Part shown: positions 7,578 through 17,788 of the stretch, piece after piece
Layout of the letters: each line of letters opens with the position of its first letter
Numbering within the stretch: the first letter of the stretch is position 1
Assembly: GCA_003242685.1 (NCBI GenBank)
Contig: QGVD01000040.1
Location: 1 to 33,712 of the forward strand
Origin: Pseudomonadota bacterium
GTDB taxonomy: Bacteria; Pseudomonadota; Gammaproteobacteria; Steroidobacterales; Steroidobacteraceae
DNA: 33,712 nt
Reading direction: 5' to 3'
The notes under the pieces: generated by a model
Database searches by the model: none
Seen by the model: only the letters and a program-made list of their open reading frames with translations
Told to the model about the DNA's origin: nothing
Program-made: the position numbers and the translations under genes

Positions 7578-10250
7578 ATGGACGTCGAAACATCATCCGT
7601 CGCGGCAGGCCACGACTGGCCGCTCCTCGAGCAGATTCCGGAGCGCCTGGCGGCCGACGGCTCCCGCGAGGCGTATCGGGCGCTCCTCAAGGAAGCGCAC
7701 GAGGAGCTCAAGAGCCGTTTCCTCGCCGAGGAGCCGGTGGAGACGCTCGTGCATGCACGCGCCGCGCTCGTCGACGCCGTGCTGCGCGAAGCCTGGCGCA
7801 CGCACGCCGGGACCATCGAGGCCGGGTGGGCGCTCGTCGCCGTAGGCGGCTACGGCCGCGGCGAGCTGCATCCCTGCTCCGACATCGACCTGCTGCTGCT
7901 CGTGCCGGCGCCGCTCGACGATCTCGGGCGGGCGCGCGTGGAGCGCTTCGTGGCCTTCCTGTGGGACATCGGGCTCGAGGTCGGTCACAGCGTGCGCACC
8001 GTCGAGGAGTGCGCGCAGGAGAGCGCCGCCGACGTGAGCGTCATGACGACGCTGCTCGAGTCGCGCCTGCTGGCGGGCAATGCGGATCTCCTCGCGCGCA
8101 TGAACGAGGCCCTCTCACCCGAGCACGTGTGGCCCGTGCGCGAGTTCTACGAGGCGAAGGTGCGCGAGCAGACCGAGCGGCATCTCAAGGCGCACGACAC
8201 GGCGTACAACCTCGAGCCGAACGTGAAGACGGGGCCGGGCGGGCTGCGCGACATCCAGACGATCGCCTGGGTGGCGAAGAGACACTTCGGCAGCGGCTCG
8301 CTCGACAGCCTGGTGACGCACGGATTCCTCTCCCCTGCCGAGCTGCGTCAGCTCAAGCAGGCGCAGGCGTTCCTGTGGAAGGTGCGCTTCGGGCTGCACG
8401 TGCTCACGGGACGGCGCGAGGACCGGCTGCTCTTCGATCATCAGATAAAGCTCGCGCAGACCTTCGGCTACGAGGACGCGTCCTACACGCTCGCCGTCGA
8501 GCAGTTCATGCAGCGGTACTACCGCACCGTGAAGGACGTGAGCCTGCTCAACGAGCTCCTGCTGCAGCTCTTCCGCGAGGCGATGCTCACGGAGAGCGAG
8601 CCGCCGCGGCCGCTCAATGCGCGCTTCCAGGTGCGCAACGGTGCGCTCGAGGCGGTCAGCGACGACGTCTTCATCCGCCATCCGTCCGCCCTGCTCGAGC
8701 TGTTCCTGCTGCTGCAGCAGAACCCCGACATCAAGGGCGTGCGCGCTTCGACGATGCGCGCCGTCGCGCGGAGCCTCTGGCTCATCGACGAGGAGTTCCG
8801 CCAGAACCCGCGGCACCACCGGCTGTTCCTCGAGATCCTGCGCGCACCGCACGGCGTCACCCACGAGCTGCGCAGGATGAACACCTACGGCGTGCTCGGC
8901 CGCTACATTCCCGCGTTCGGCCGCATCGTGGGCCGCATGCAGTACGACCTGTTCCACGCGTACACGGTCGATGCGCACACGCTGGCCGTCGTCAGGAATC
9001 TGCGCCGCTTCGCGCTGCCGCGGTTCGATCACGAGCTGCCTCATGCGTCCGCCGTCATGCAGCAGCTCCCGAAGCAGGAGATCGCGATCCTGGCGGCTCT
9101 CTTTCACGACATCGCGAAGGGCCGCGGCGGCGATCACTCGGAGCTCGGCGCGGTCGACGCGGAGGCGTTCTGTCTCGAGCAGGGGCTCTCGCGCTACGAT
9201 GCGCGGCTCGTCGCCTGGCTCGTGCGCAATCACCTCGAGCTCTCGATCACCGCGCAGAAGCAGGACATCTCGGATCCCGAGGTGATCAACGCGTTCGCGC
9301 GCAAGGTGGGCGACGAGACGCACCTCGATTATCTCTACGTGCTCACCTGCGCCGACGTACGCGGCACGAATCCGAAGCTCTGGAACTCGTGGAAGGCCTC
9401 GCTCTTCCAGGAGTTCTACGAGCGCGTGAAGCGCGCGCTGCGCCGCGGCCTCGAGAGCCCCATCGACCAGGACGAGCTGGTACGCGAGACGCAGGCCGCC
9501 GCACGCCGGCTGCTGGCCGATGCCGACGTGGACGAGGCCGACATCGAGCGTGCCTGGGCGCGGTTCTCGCCGGCCTACTTCCTGCGGCACACGTCCGACG
9601 AGGTCGCGTGGCACACGCGGTTGCTCGCCGAGCGCGAGCCGAATGCGCAGGAACCGCTCGTCGCGCTCGATCCGCGCAGCGTGCGGGGCACGACCGCGGT
9701 GCTGATCTTCGCACCGGCGCGCCGCAACGGCTTCGCGCGTACGACGGCGGTGCTCGATCAGCTCGGGCTCACCATCGTCGATGCGCGCATCACGCCGACG
9801 GGCGACGGCTTCAGCCTCGATCTCTACCACGTGCTCGAGGACGACGGCGCGCCGATCACCGACACCGACCGTCAGGCCGAGATCGAGCGCGCGCTGTGGC
9901 GCTCCCTGCACGGCCCCGACGATGCGCAGTTCACCGTCTCGCGCCGCGCGCCGCGCCAGGTGCGCATGTTCAACACACCGACGCAGATCACCATCAGCGT
10001 CGACGAGCGCAATCAGCGCTCGGTGCTCGAGCTGACCGCGGGTGACCGTCCGGGTCTGCTGAGTGACGTCGGCAAGGTGCTCATGGAGGAGCGCATCGAG
10101 CTGCACACCGCCAAGATCATGACGGTGGGCGAGCGCGCGGAGGACGTCTTCTACGTCACCGACTACGAAAACAGGCCGCTCGACGACGCCGCAGCCGCGC
10201 GGCTGCGCGACCGTCTGATGCAGGCGCTCGATCGGCGGCAGGCCGCATGA
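7578..10250 (+). CDS. glnD: [Protein-PII] uridylyltransferase / uridylyl-removing enzyme
   Basis: Cytoplasmic nitrogen sensor. It uridylylates PII proteins when glutamine is low and removes UMP when it is high, controlling glutamine synthetase and Ntr genes. The 890 residues equal the E. coli length. Domains in order are: a nucleotidyltransferase with GGYGRGELHPCSDID at residues 90-104 (catalytic D102 and D104), the GlnD/PII linker domain with NVKTGPGGLRDIQT, an HD hydrolase with H510-D511 in ALFHDIAKGRGGDHSELG, and two C-terminal ACT domains (from about 700 and about 815, the second with LTAGDRPGLLSDVG) that sense glutamine. ATG at 7578 is 4 bases after map. The stop overlaps dapC (ATGA). 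Confidence 0.97.
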   Translation: MDVETSSVAAGHDWPLLEQIPERLAADGSREAYRALLKEAHEELKSRFLAEEPVETLVHARAALVDAVLREAWRTHAGTIEAGWALVAVGGYGRGELHPCSDIDLLLLVPAPLDDLGRARVERFVAFLWDIGLEVGHSVRTVEECAQESAADVSVMTTLLESRLLAGNADLLARMNEALSPEHVWPVREFYEAKVREQTERHLKAHDTAYNLEPNVKTGPGGLRDIQTIAWVAKRHFGSGSLDSLVTHGFLSPAELRQLKQAQAFLWKVRFGLHVLTGRREDRLLFDHQIKLAQTFGYEDASYTLAVEQFMQRYYRTVKDVSLLNELLLQLFREAMLTESEPPRPLNARFQVRNGALEAVSDDVFIRHPSALLELFLLLQQNPDIKGVRASTMRAVARSLWLIDEEFRQNPRHHRLFLEILRAPHGVTHELRRMNTYGVLGRYIPAFGRIVGRMQYDLFHAYTVDAHTLAVVRNLRRFALPRFDHELPHASAVMQQLPKQEIAILAALFHDIAKGRGGDHSELGAVDAEAFCLEQGLSRYDARLVAWLVRNHLELSITAQKQDISDPEVINAFARKVGDETHLDYLYVLTCADVRGTNPKLWNSWKASLFQEFYERVKRALRRGLESPIDQDELVRETQAAARRLLADADVDEADIERAWARFSPAYFLRHTSDEVAWHTRLLAEREPNAQEPLVALDPRSVRGTTAVLIFAPARRNGFARTTAVLDQLGLTIVDARITPTGDGFSLDLYHVLEDDGAPITDTDRQAEIERALWRSLHGPDDAQFTVSRRAPRQVRMFNTPTQITISVDERNQRSVLELTAGDRPGLLSDVGKVLMEERIELHTAKIMTVGERAEDVFYVTDYENRPLDDAAAARLRDRLMQALDRRQAA

Positions 10251-11443
10251 ACCCGCGCCTCGCGCTGCTGCACACCTATCCGTTCGAGAAGCTCGCGCGC
10301 CTGAAGGCTGGCGCGGCGCCTCCGGCACATCTGCCGCACATCGCAATGTCGATCGGCGAGCCGCAGCACGCGCCACCTCCCTTCGTGCTCGAGGCGCTCC
10401 GGGAGAATCTCGGCAAGCTGGGCAGTTACCCGGCGACGAAGGGTCTGCCCGAGCTGCGCGCCGCCGCAGCGGGCTGGCTCGAGCGCCGTTTCGGTCTGCC
10501 TGAAGGGCGCGTCGATCCGGACACGATGGTGCTGCCAGTCAACGGCACGCGAGAGGCACTGTTCGCCTTCGTGCAGACGATCGTGGATGCGAGCCGCGCG
10601 CCCGTCGTCGCGATGCCGAATCCGTTCTATCAGATCTACGAGGGCGCGGCGCTGCTCGCAGGCGCCGAGCCTCTGCATCTCGACACGACCGCGGAGAACG
10701 GCTTCGAGCCGGATCTCGACGCCGTGCCCGATTCTCTGTGGCGCCGCTGCCAGGTGCTCTTCATCTGCAGTCCGGGCAACCCGACGGGCAAGGTGCTCTC
10801 GCGCGCCTGGCTCGAGCGGGCGCTCGCGCTCGCCGACCGCTACGGATTCGTCATCGCGAGCGACGAATGCTACTCGGATCTCTACTGCGACGAGTCGGCG
10901 CCGCCTGCGAGTCTCCTCGAGGCGTGCCTCGCGACGGGGCGCGATCGTTTCGAGGGCTGCGTCGTGTTCCACAGCCTCTCGAAGCGCTCAAGCGTTCCGG
11001 GCCTGCGCTCGGGATTCGTCGCGGGCGATCCGCAGATCATCGACCGCTTTCTCCTCTACCGCACGTACCACGGCGGCGCGATGCCGGTGCCCACGCAGCT
11101 CGCGAGCTGCGCCGCGTGGAACGACGACGCGCACGCGGCCGAGAACCGCAGGCTCTACCAGGAGAAGTTCGCGCGTGTGGTGCCCATTCTCGAGTCGTGC
11201 CTCGACGTGAAGCGCCCGGACGGCGCGTTCTATCTGTGGACCGACGTCCGCGGCGACGACGAGGCGTTCGCGCGCGATCTTTTCGCCACGCAGAACGTGA
11301 CGGTGCTGCCCGGGTCGTATCTCGCGCGCGAAACTGCGCGCGGCAACCCCGGCCGGGGCCGGGTGCGGATCTCGCTCACGCCGCCCCTCGAAACCTGCAT
11401 CGAGGCCGCGGAGCGCATCCGCGCTTTTCTGCGCGCTCGCTGA
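10247..11443 (+). CDS. dapC: N-succinyl-L,L-diaminopimelate aminotransferase
   Basis: PLP-dependent class I/II aminotransferase of the DapC type, acting in the succinylase branch of the lysine/diaminopimelate pathway between DapD and DapE. The protein has 398 residues. Visible features are the N-terminal LHTYPFEKLARLKAG and MSIGEPQH, then SYPATKGLPELR, CSPGNPTGKV, SDECYSDLY, and the Schiff-base lysine K246 in SLSKRSSVPGLRSGF. ATG overlaps the glnD stop. The glnD-dapC-dapD order is common in this group. An ArsC-family gene often found between dapC and dapD is absent; only 175 non-coding bases lie there. Specificity is inferred from the family and context. Confidence 0.92.
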   Translation: MNPRLALLHTYPFEKLARLKAGAAPPAHLPHIAMSIGEPQHAPPPFVLEALRENLGKLGSYPATKGLPELRAAAAGWLERRFGLPEGRVDPDTMVLPVNGTREALFAFVQTIVDASRAPVVAMPNPFYQIYEGAALLAGAEPLHLDTTAENGFEPDLDAVPDSLWRRCQVLFICSPGNPTGKVLSRAWLERALALADRYGFVIASDECYSDLYCDESAPPASLLEACLATGRDRFEGCVVFHSLSKRSSVPGLRSGFVAGDPQIIDRFLLYRTYHGGAMPVPTQLASCAAWNDDAHAAENRRLYQEKFARVVPILESCLDVKRPDGAFYLWTDVRGDDEAFARDLFATQNVTVLPGSYLARETARGNPGRGRVRISLTPPLETCIEAAERIRAFLRAR

Positions 11444-11618
11444 CCGGGCGCGCGCACCTCCTGCTCGCGGTCCGGCCGGGCTCAGTGCGCTGCGGGATTC
11501 TCCGCACCGTGCCGGCGGCAGCCCGGGGCCGTACGGTCGAGTCCGTCGCGCCGGAACACTGGACTGTGAGCGCCCGCGTAGGCAGCATTGCGCCCCTCTT
11601 CGAGGCACGGGAGGCCGG
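11444..11618. other. Non-coding gap between dapC and dapD
   Basis: 175 bases, GC-rich, with no credible reading frame on either strand and no convincing promoter or hairpin. The 3' end carries the dapD Shine-Dalgarno GGGAGG. In several related genomes an ArsC/Spx-like gene sits here; no trace of one is visible. Confidence 0.6.
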
Positions 11619-12452
11619 ATGAGCGAACTCGGCAGACTGCAGGAGATCATCGAAGCGGCATTCGAGGAGCGCAGCAAGCTCTCACCATCGAACAGACCGG
11701 CGGAGCTCGTCGAGGCGCTCGACGAGTGCATCGAGCTGCTCGACAGCGGCCGCGCCCGCGTGGCCGAGCAGCGCGACGGCCGCTGGGTCGTCAACGAGTG
11801 GCTCAAGAAGGCCGTCCTGCTCTACTTCCGGGTCCGCGAGAACCAGGTCGTCGACGCGGGATTCACCCGCTTCTACGACAAGGTGCCTCTCAAGTACCGC
11901 GACGCCACCGAGGCCGAGCTGCGCGCCGGCGGTGCGCGCATCGTCCCGCACGCGATCGTGCGCAAGGGCGCCTACGTCGCACCGGACGCGGTGCTCATGC
12001 CGAGCTACGTCAACATCGGCGCCTACGTCGGCCCCGGCACGATGGTCGACACGTGGGCCACGGTGGGCTCCTGTGCCCAGATCGGACGCAACGTCCATCT
12101 CTCGGGCGGCGTCGGCATCGGAGGCGTGCTCGAGCCGCTGCAGGCGACGCCGACGATCATCGAGGACGACTGCTTCATCGGCGCCCGCTCCGAGATCGTC
12201 GAGGGCGTGGTCGTCGAGCGCGGCTCGGTGATCTCGATGGGCGTGTACATCGGTCAGAGCACGCGCATCTACGACCGCATGACGGGCGTGATCCTGCACG
12301 GCCGCGTGCCTGCGGGCTCCGTCGTCGTGCCCGGCACGCTGCCGTCGGCCGATGGACGCTACGGGCTTTACTGCGCGGTGATCGTCAAGCGCGTCGACGA
12401 GAAGACCCGCGCCAGAACCTCGATCAACGAGCTGCTGCGCTCTGCGGAGTAA
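11619..12452 (+). CDS. dapD: Tetrahydrodipicolinate N-succinyltransferase
   Basis: Transfers succinyl from succinyl-CoA to tetrahydrodipicolinate, the first committed step of the succinylase lysine/DAP branch. The 277 residues match E. coli (274). A helical N-terminal domain is followed by a left-handed beta-helix of hexapeptide repeats (for example VRKGAYVAPDAVLMPSYVNIGAYV and GGVLEPLQATPTIIEDDCFIGARSEIVEG). ATG at 11619 has GGGAGG four bases upstream. It is followed after 3 bases by the DUF47 gene, so dapD and the Pit pair are probably co-transcribed. Confidence 0.97.
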   Translation: MSELGRLQEIIEAAFEERSKLSPSNRPAELVEALDECIELLDSGRARVAEQRDGRWVVNEWLKKAVLLYFRVRENQVVDAGFTRFYDKVPLKYRDATEAELRAGGARIVPHAIVRKGAYVAPDAVLMPSYVNIGAYVGPGTMVDTWATVGSCAQIGRNVHLSGGVGIGGVLEPLQATPTIIEDDCFIGARSEIVEGVVVERGSVISMGVYIGQSTRIYDRMTGVILHGRVPAGSVVVPGTLPSADGRYGLYCAVIVKRVDEKTRARTSINELLRSAE

Positions 12453-12455
12453 CCG

Positions 12456-13097
12456 ATGCGACTGTTCTCGAGCCTCATGCCGCGTGAGCGCCGCTTCTTC
12501 GATCTCTTCGACCGCCATGCGGCGCTCGTCGTGGAGGGCAGCGTCGTCCTTACCGAGCTGCTGCAGAACTACGTGGACCGCGAGGAGCGGCACCGCCGGA
12601 TCGCGCGCATCGAAGAGCTGGAGCACGCGGCCGACCGAGTGACCCACGAAACCGTATCGCTCCTGCACAAGACCTTCGTCACGCCGATCGACCGCGACGA
12701 CATCCACCGGCTGATCTCGAGCATGGACGACGTGCTCGACCTCATCCAGGACGCCGCGGAGGCGCTGCAGCTCTACGACATCCAGAGCCTCACACCCGAG
12801 GCGTGCGAGCTCGCGGAGCTGCTGAGAAAGAGCTGCGAGCGCATCCAGGGCGCCGTGCGGCTGCTCTCCAACATGGACCAGGCGATGCGTGCGCTGCACC
12901 TCTGCCACGAGATCGACGGCTTCGAGTCCGAAGCCGACCGCGTCATGCGCGTCGCGATCTCCAAGCTCTTCCGCGAGGAGAGCGACGTGCGCCAGATCAT
13001 CAAGCTGGAGACGATCTACCAGCTCCTCGAGTCGGCCACGGACCAGTGCGAGGACGTGGCCAACATCATCGAAGGCGTCGTGCTCGAGAACGCCTGA
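12456..13097 (+). CDS. DUF47 / PhoU-like accessory protein of Pit (TIGR00153 type)
   Basis: Protein of 213 residues, all helical, with heptad-like Leu/Glu patterns and the family motifs FFDLFDRHAAL, ELEHAADRVTHETVSLLHKTFVTPIDRDDIHRL and MDDVLDLIQDAAE. DUF47 proteins resemble PhoU and are almost always next to Pit-type phosphate transporters, whose activity they are thought to control. Here it is 2 bases before pit and 3 bases after dapD. Cytoplasmic, no signal peptide. The biochemical role is inferred from the family. Confidence 0.9.
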   Translation: MRLFSSLMPRERRFFDLFDRHAALVVEGSVVLTELLQNYVDREERHRRIARIEELEHAADRVTHETVSLLHKTFVTPIDRDDIHRLISSMDDVLDLIQDAAEALQLYDIQSLTPEACELAELLRKSCERIQGAVRLLSNMDQAMRALHLCHEIDGFESEADRVMRVAISKLFREESDVRQIIKLETIYQLLESATDQCEDVANIIEGVVLENA

Positions 13098-13099
13098 CG

Positions 13100-14101
13100 A
13101 TGGATCCGGGCCTCGCATTTGGCGCGCTCGTGCTGCTCGTCGCATTGGCGCTGTTCTTCGATTTCCTCAACGGCTTCCACGACGCGGCGAACTCGATCGC
13201 GACGATCGTTTCCACGGGCGTGCTGAAGCCCAACCAGGCCGTGATCTGGGCGGCGTTCTTCAACTTCGTCGCCATCGCGATCTTCGAGCTCAAGGTCGCG
13301 GCGACGGTGGGCAAGGGCATCATCGCGCCGGAGTTCGTCGATGCGGGAGTGATCTTCGGTGCGCTCGTCGGCGCGATCGCCTGGAACCTCATCACCTGGT
13401 ACTACGGCATTCCGTCGAGCTCCTCGCACGCGCTCATCGGCGGCATGATCGGCTCGGCCGTCGCCAAGACCGGCACGGAGCCGCTGGTCGCTTCGGGCAT
13501 CCTGAAGACCACGGCATTCATCGTCGTCTCGCCCGTCCTCGGTGCCCTGCTCGGCGCGCTGCTCATGGTGCTCGTCTCCTGGATCTGCTTCCGCTCCTCG
13601 CCGCGACCCGTCGACCGCTGGTTCCGCAGGCTCCAGCTCCTCTCCTCGGCGCTCTACAGCGTCGGCCACGGCAGCAACGACGCGCAGAAGACGATGGGCA
13701 TCATCTGGCTGCTGCTCATCTCGGCGGGCGTGACGTCCGAGGATCACCTGCCGTTCTGGGTGATCCTGAGCTGCTACGTCGCGATCGCCTTCGGAACGCT
13801 CTTCGGCGGCTGGCGCATCGTGAAGACGATGGGCCAGAAGATCACGAAGCTGCGCCCCATCGGCGGCTTCGCCGCGGAGACGGGCGGCGCGATGACGCTC
13901 TTCCTCGCCTCCGGCCTCGGCATCCCGGTTTCCACGACGCACACCATCACGGGCGCGATCGTCGGCGTCGGCTCCGCGCAGCGCACTTCCGCCGTCCGCT
14001 GGGGCGTCGCCGGCAACATCGTCGTCGCGTGGATCATCACCATCCCCGCCGCCGCCATCATCGCCGCCGTCGCCTGGTGGATCGGCCGCGCGTTCTTCTG
14101 A
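13100..14101 (+). CDS. pit: Inorganic phosphate transporter, PiT family
   Basis: Low-affinity proton-coupled inner-membrane phosphate (metal-phosphate) symporter. The 333 residues give about ten membrane segments, the short form compared with E. coli PitA (499). Both inverted PiT signatures are present: FLNGFHDAANSIATIVSTG near the N-terminus and YSVGHGSNDAQKTMGI in the second half, plus IPSSSSHALIGGM and IPVSTTHTITGAIVG. The frame stays open upstream. I start at ATG 13100, which begins directly with the first membrane segment and lies 2 bases after the DUF47 stop. It converges on pstB. Confidence 0.95.
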   Translation: MDPGLAFGALVLLVALALFFDFLNGFHDAANSIATIVSTGVLKPNQAVIWAAFFNFVAIAIFELKVAATVGKGIIAPEFVDAGVIFGALVGAIAWNLITWYYGIPSSSSHALIGGMIGSAVAKTGTEPLVASGILKTTAFIVVSPVLGALLGALLMVLVSWICFRSSPRPVDRWFRRLQLLSSALYSVGHGSNDAQKTMGIIWLLLISAGVTSEDHLPFWVILSCYVAIAFGTLFGGWRIVKTMGQKITKLRPIGGFAAETGGAMTLFLASGLGIPVSTTHTITGAIVGVGSAQRTSAVRWGVAGNIVVAWIITIPAAAIIAAVAWWIGRAFF

Positions 14102-14105
14102 CCGG

Positions 14106-14126
14106 CCGGCTGCGCTCCCGAGCCGG
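14106..14126. terminator. Possible bidirectional terminator between pit and pstB
   Basis: CCGGCT (14106-14111) and AGCCGG (14121-14126) form a 6-bp stem with a 9-base loop in the 47-base gap between convergent pit and pstB. There is no T-tract on either side, so support is weak. Confidence 0.25.
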
Positions 14127-14148
14127 ACGCCGGCGAGCGCGCGACCGA

Positions 14149-15042
<894 letters not shown>

Positions 15043-15077
15043 GGATCCAGGCTCCGGGGTCACGAGTATAGGCCGGT

Positions 15078-16403
15078 TCACCAGCGCCTCTCGAAGCGTC
15101 TGCGCAGCAGCACTGCCGCGGTATTCATCACGATGAGGAACGCGAGCAGCACGATGATCGCCCCCGACGTGCGCTCCACGAAGCCGCGCTCCGGGCTGTC
15201 CGACCAGAGGAAGATCTGCACCGGCAGCGCCGTCGCGGGATCGGTGAAGCCCGACGGAACGTCGACGATGAACGCGACCATGCCGATCATGAGGAGCGGC
15301 GCCGTCTCGCCGAGCGCCCTTGCCATGCCGATGATGGTTCCCGTCAGGATGCCGGGCATCGCGAGCGGCAGCACGTGGTGCACGACAGTCTGAATCGGCG
15401 AAGCACCCATGGCGAGCGCGGCGTCGCGGATCGAAGGCGGAACGGCCTTCAGGGCCGCGCGCGCGGCGATGATGATCGTCGGAAGCGTGAGGAGCGTGAG
15501 CACGAGTGCCCCGACGAGCGGAGCGGAGCGCGGGAGCCCGAAGAACCCGATGAAGACCGCGAGGCCCAGCAGACCGAAGACGATCGAAGGCACCGCTGCC
15601 AGATTGTTGATGTTGACCTCGATGAGATCCGTCCAGCGATTGCGCGGCGCGAACTCCTCGAGATAGACCGCCGCGGCGACGCCGATCGGGAAAGAGAGGA
15701 TCAGCGTGAGCAGCAGCGTGAAGAACGAGCCCATGACGGCACCGCGGACGCCCGCCTGCTCGGGCTCGCGGGAGTCGCCGTTCACGAAGAACGTCCGGTT
15801 GAAGCGCAGCTCGAGACGCCCGCGCTCGCGCAGCGTGTCGATCCAGGCGAGCTGCTCCTCCGAGAGCCTGCCTTCCTCGCCGATTTCGTCACGGGCGATC
15901 TCACCTTTGAGCAGAAGGTCGACGTCCGCGCTCGCGAGGAGCCACACCCGTTCGCGCTGGCCGACGAGACCGGGATTCGCGAGCACCCGCCGCTGCAGCT
16001 CGTGCGCGGCGCCGCTGCTCACGAGCCGGGTTAGCTGCCTCACGTCGCGCCGCCCCTCGATGCCGGGAAACTCGGCGCGCAGCGCCGTCCGTACGAGCGC
16101 CTCGTAGTCCGCGAGCCGCAGATCGTCCTCGCGCCGCGTGCCGGAGGGATCGATGACTTCGGGATCGTAGAAGACGTCGAGCTGCACGTAGGCCTGGCGG
16201 AAGACCGAGACACCCTGCGCGAGGATCGTCGCGAACAGGAACGCGACGAACGCGATGCCGAGGATCACGGCACACAGACCGTACGCACGGAAGCGCCGCT
16301 CCGCGCCGTAGCGGCGGCGCAGGCTCCGCTCGACGAGTTCCTGCGTCTCGCGCGGCGTGCGCGGCCGGCGCACCGGCTTCCCTTCTTCACTCATACTGCT
16401 CAC
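15078..16403 (-). CDS. pstA: Phosphate ABC transporter permease PstA, extended form
   Basis: Inner-membrane permease subunit of PstSCAB. The C-terminal half (from about residue 225) is a standard PstA with six membrane segments and the ABC-coupling loop AALAMGASPIQTVVHHVLPLAMPG, followed by GMARALGETAPLL. The protein has 441 residues against about 296 in E. coli. After the first membrane segment (about 45-68) an extra soluble domain of roughly 150 residues is inserted, predicted periplasmic. A GTG start at 16403 has AGGA six bases upstream. An ATG at 16394 is the alternative and would remove three residues. Either way the start overlaps the pstC end. Confidence 0.94.
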   Translation of the reverse strand: MSSMSEEGKPVRRPRTPRETQELVERSLRRRYGAERRFRAYGLCAVILGIAFVAFLFATILAQGVSVFRQAYVQLDVFYDPEVIDPSGTRREDDLRLADYEALVRTALRAEFPGIEGRRDVRQLTRLVSSGAAHELQRRVLANPGLVGQRERVWLLASADVDLLLKGEIARDEIGEEGRLSEEQLAWIDTLRERGRLELRFNRTFFVNGDSREPEQAGVRGAVMGSFFTLLLTLILSFPIGVAAAVYLEEFAPRNRWTDLIEVNINNLAAVPSIVFGLLGLAVFIGFFGLPRSAPLVGALVLTLLTLPTIIIAARAALKAVPPSIRDAALAMGASPIQTVVHHVLPLAMPGILTGTIIGMARALGETAPLLMIGMVAFIVDVPSGFTDPATALPVQIFLWSDSPERGFVERTSGAIIVLLAFLIVMNTAAVLLRRRFERRW

Positions 16404-17775
16404 GGTACTTCCTGACGATGTGCAGCGCGAGCACGTTGAGCGCCAGTGTCGTGACGAACAGCACGAGCCCGAGCGCGAACGCCGCCAGCGTCTTCGGGCT
16501 GTCGAATTCCTGATCTCCGACGAGGAGCGTGACGATCTGCACCGTCACCGTCGTCACGGCCTCGAAAGGATTCAGTGTGAGATTCGCGGCGAGTCCCGCC
16601 GCCATGACGACGATCATCGTCTCGCCGATCGCGCGCGAGATCGCGAGCAGTGTGCCGCCCACGATTCCGGGCAGCGCCGCGGGCAGCACGACCTGCCGGA
16701 TCGCCTCCGACTTCGTCGCGCCGAGCGCGTAGGCGCCGTCCCGGAGCGACTGCGGAACCGCGGTGATCATGTCGTCCGCGAGCGACGAGACGAAGGGAAT
16801 GATCATGACGCCCATGACGAGACCCGCGGCGAGCGCGCTTTCCGATGACACGTCGAGTCCGATCGCCTCACCCCACGTGCGCAGGAACGGCCCCACCGTG
16901 ATCGCGGCGAAGAACCCGTAGACGACGGTCGGCACGCCCGCGAGCACCTCGAGCACGGGCTTCGCCCACGCCCGGAATCGCGGGTGCGCGTACTCGGCAA
17001 GGTAGATCGCCGAAAAGAGACCGACCGGCACCGCCACGAGCATCGCGATGGCGGCGATGAGCCCGGTGCCGACGAAGAGCGGCACGGCGCCGAAGGCTCC
17101 GGACGCGCCAACCTGGTCCGCTCGGATCGCGGTCTGGGGGCTCCACGTGAGCCCGAACAGGAACTCGTACCAGGGCACGCGTGCGAAGAAGCGCATTGCC
17201 TCGAAGAGGACGGAGAGAATGATCCCGATGGTCGTCAGCACGGCGACCAGCGAGCATGCGATCAGGAGCCCCTGCACGATCCGCTCCACCGCGTTGCGCG
17301 CGCGGAGCTGCGGAGAGATGCGGCTGCGGGCAACGAGCAGTCCCGCGATGCCGACGGCGAGGACGATCGCCGTGAGCATCGCGCGGCCAATGCCCTGCAG
17401 GCGCACGTACTCGGCGGCGGCGGCGCGGATCTCGGGCTCGGCGCTCTCCGCCGGCACGCTGCCCGCGACGACGTTGCGCACGTCGTTCATCACGAGCCCG
17501 AGCAGCTCCGGCGGCAGATTCCGCAGCCGCTCGGGAAGCTGTGCCGCCACGAGGCCGGCAATGATCGAGTCCTGGAACGCGAGCCACAGCCCCAGCACCG
17601 CAAGCGCGGGCAGCGCGCACGACAGCGCCGTGAGCATGCCGTAATGCGCAGGGAGCGAGTGCAGATCGTGGATGCGGCGCGAACCGCCGACCACCGCGAG
17701 CGAGCGCGCCCTTCCCGTCAGATATGCGACGAACGACAGCGCAACGAGCGCGACGAGCAGTGCGGCGGGCGTCAT
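16387..17775 (-). CDS. pstC: Phosphate ABC transporter permease PstC, extended form
   Basis: Partner permease of PstA. The C-terminal 290 residues carry the PstC core, with membrane segments, ATLGATKSEAIRQVVLPAALPG-type coupling loop (here GATKSEAIRQVVLPAALPG) and AISRAIGETMIVVMA. The protein has 462 residues against 319 in E. coli. The extra N-terminus holds two membrane segments (about 3-20 and 45-67), a roughly 75-residue hydrophilic stretch and another membrane segment near 133-150. ATG at 17775 lies 13 bases after the porin stop. Extended PstC and PstA occurring together suggests the extra domains work as a pair (inference). Confidence 0.94.
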   Translation of the reverse strand: MTPAALLVALVALSFVAYLTGRARSLAVVGGSRRIHDLHSLPAHYGMLTALSCALPALAVLGLWLAFQDSIIAGLVAAQLPERLRNLPPELLGLVMNDVRNVVAGSVPAESAEPEIRAAAAEYVRLQGIGRAMLTAIVLAVGIAGLLVARSRISPQLRARNAVERIVQGLLIACSLVAVLTTIGIILSVLFEAMRFFARVPWYEFLFGLTWSPQTAIRADQVGASGAFGAVPLFVGTGLIAAIAMLVAVPVGLFSAIYLAEYAHPRFRAWAKPVLEVLAGVPTVVYGFFAAITVGPFLRTWGEAIGLDVSSESALAAGLVMGVMIIPFVSSLADDMITAVPQSLRDGAYALGATKSEAIRQVVLPAALPGIVGGTLLAISRAIGETMIVVMAAGLAANLTLNPFEAVTTVTVQIVTLLVGDQEFDSPKTLAAFALGLVLFVTTLALNVLALHIVRKYREQYE

Positions 17776-17788
17776 CGGTCGGCCGACG

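Noticed and set aside
8115..10376. A 753-residue open frame on the minus strand opposite glnD
   Set aside because: Antisense shadow of glnD, with no recognisable domain and composition typical of GC-driven open frames.
14102..14148. An intrinsic terminator between pit and pstB
   Set aside because: Kept only as a weak feature: the stem is six base pairs and there is no T-tract on either strand.
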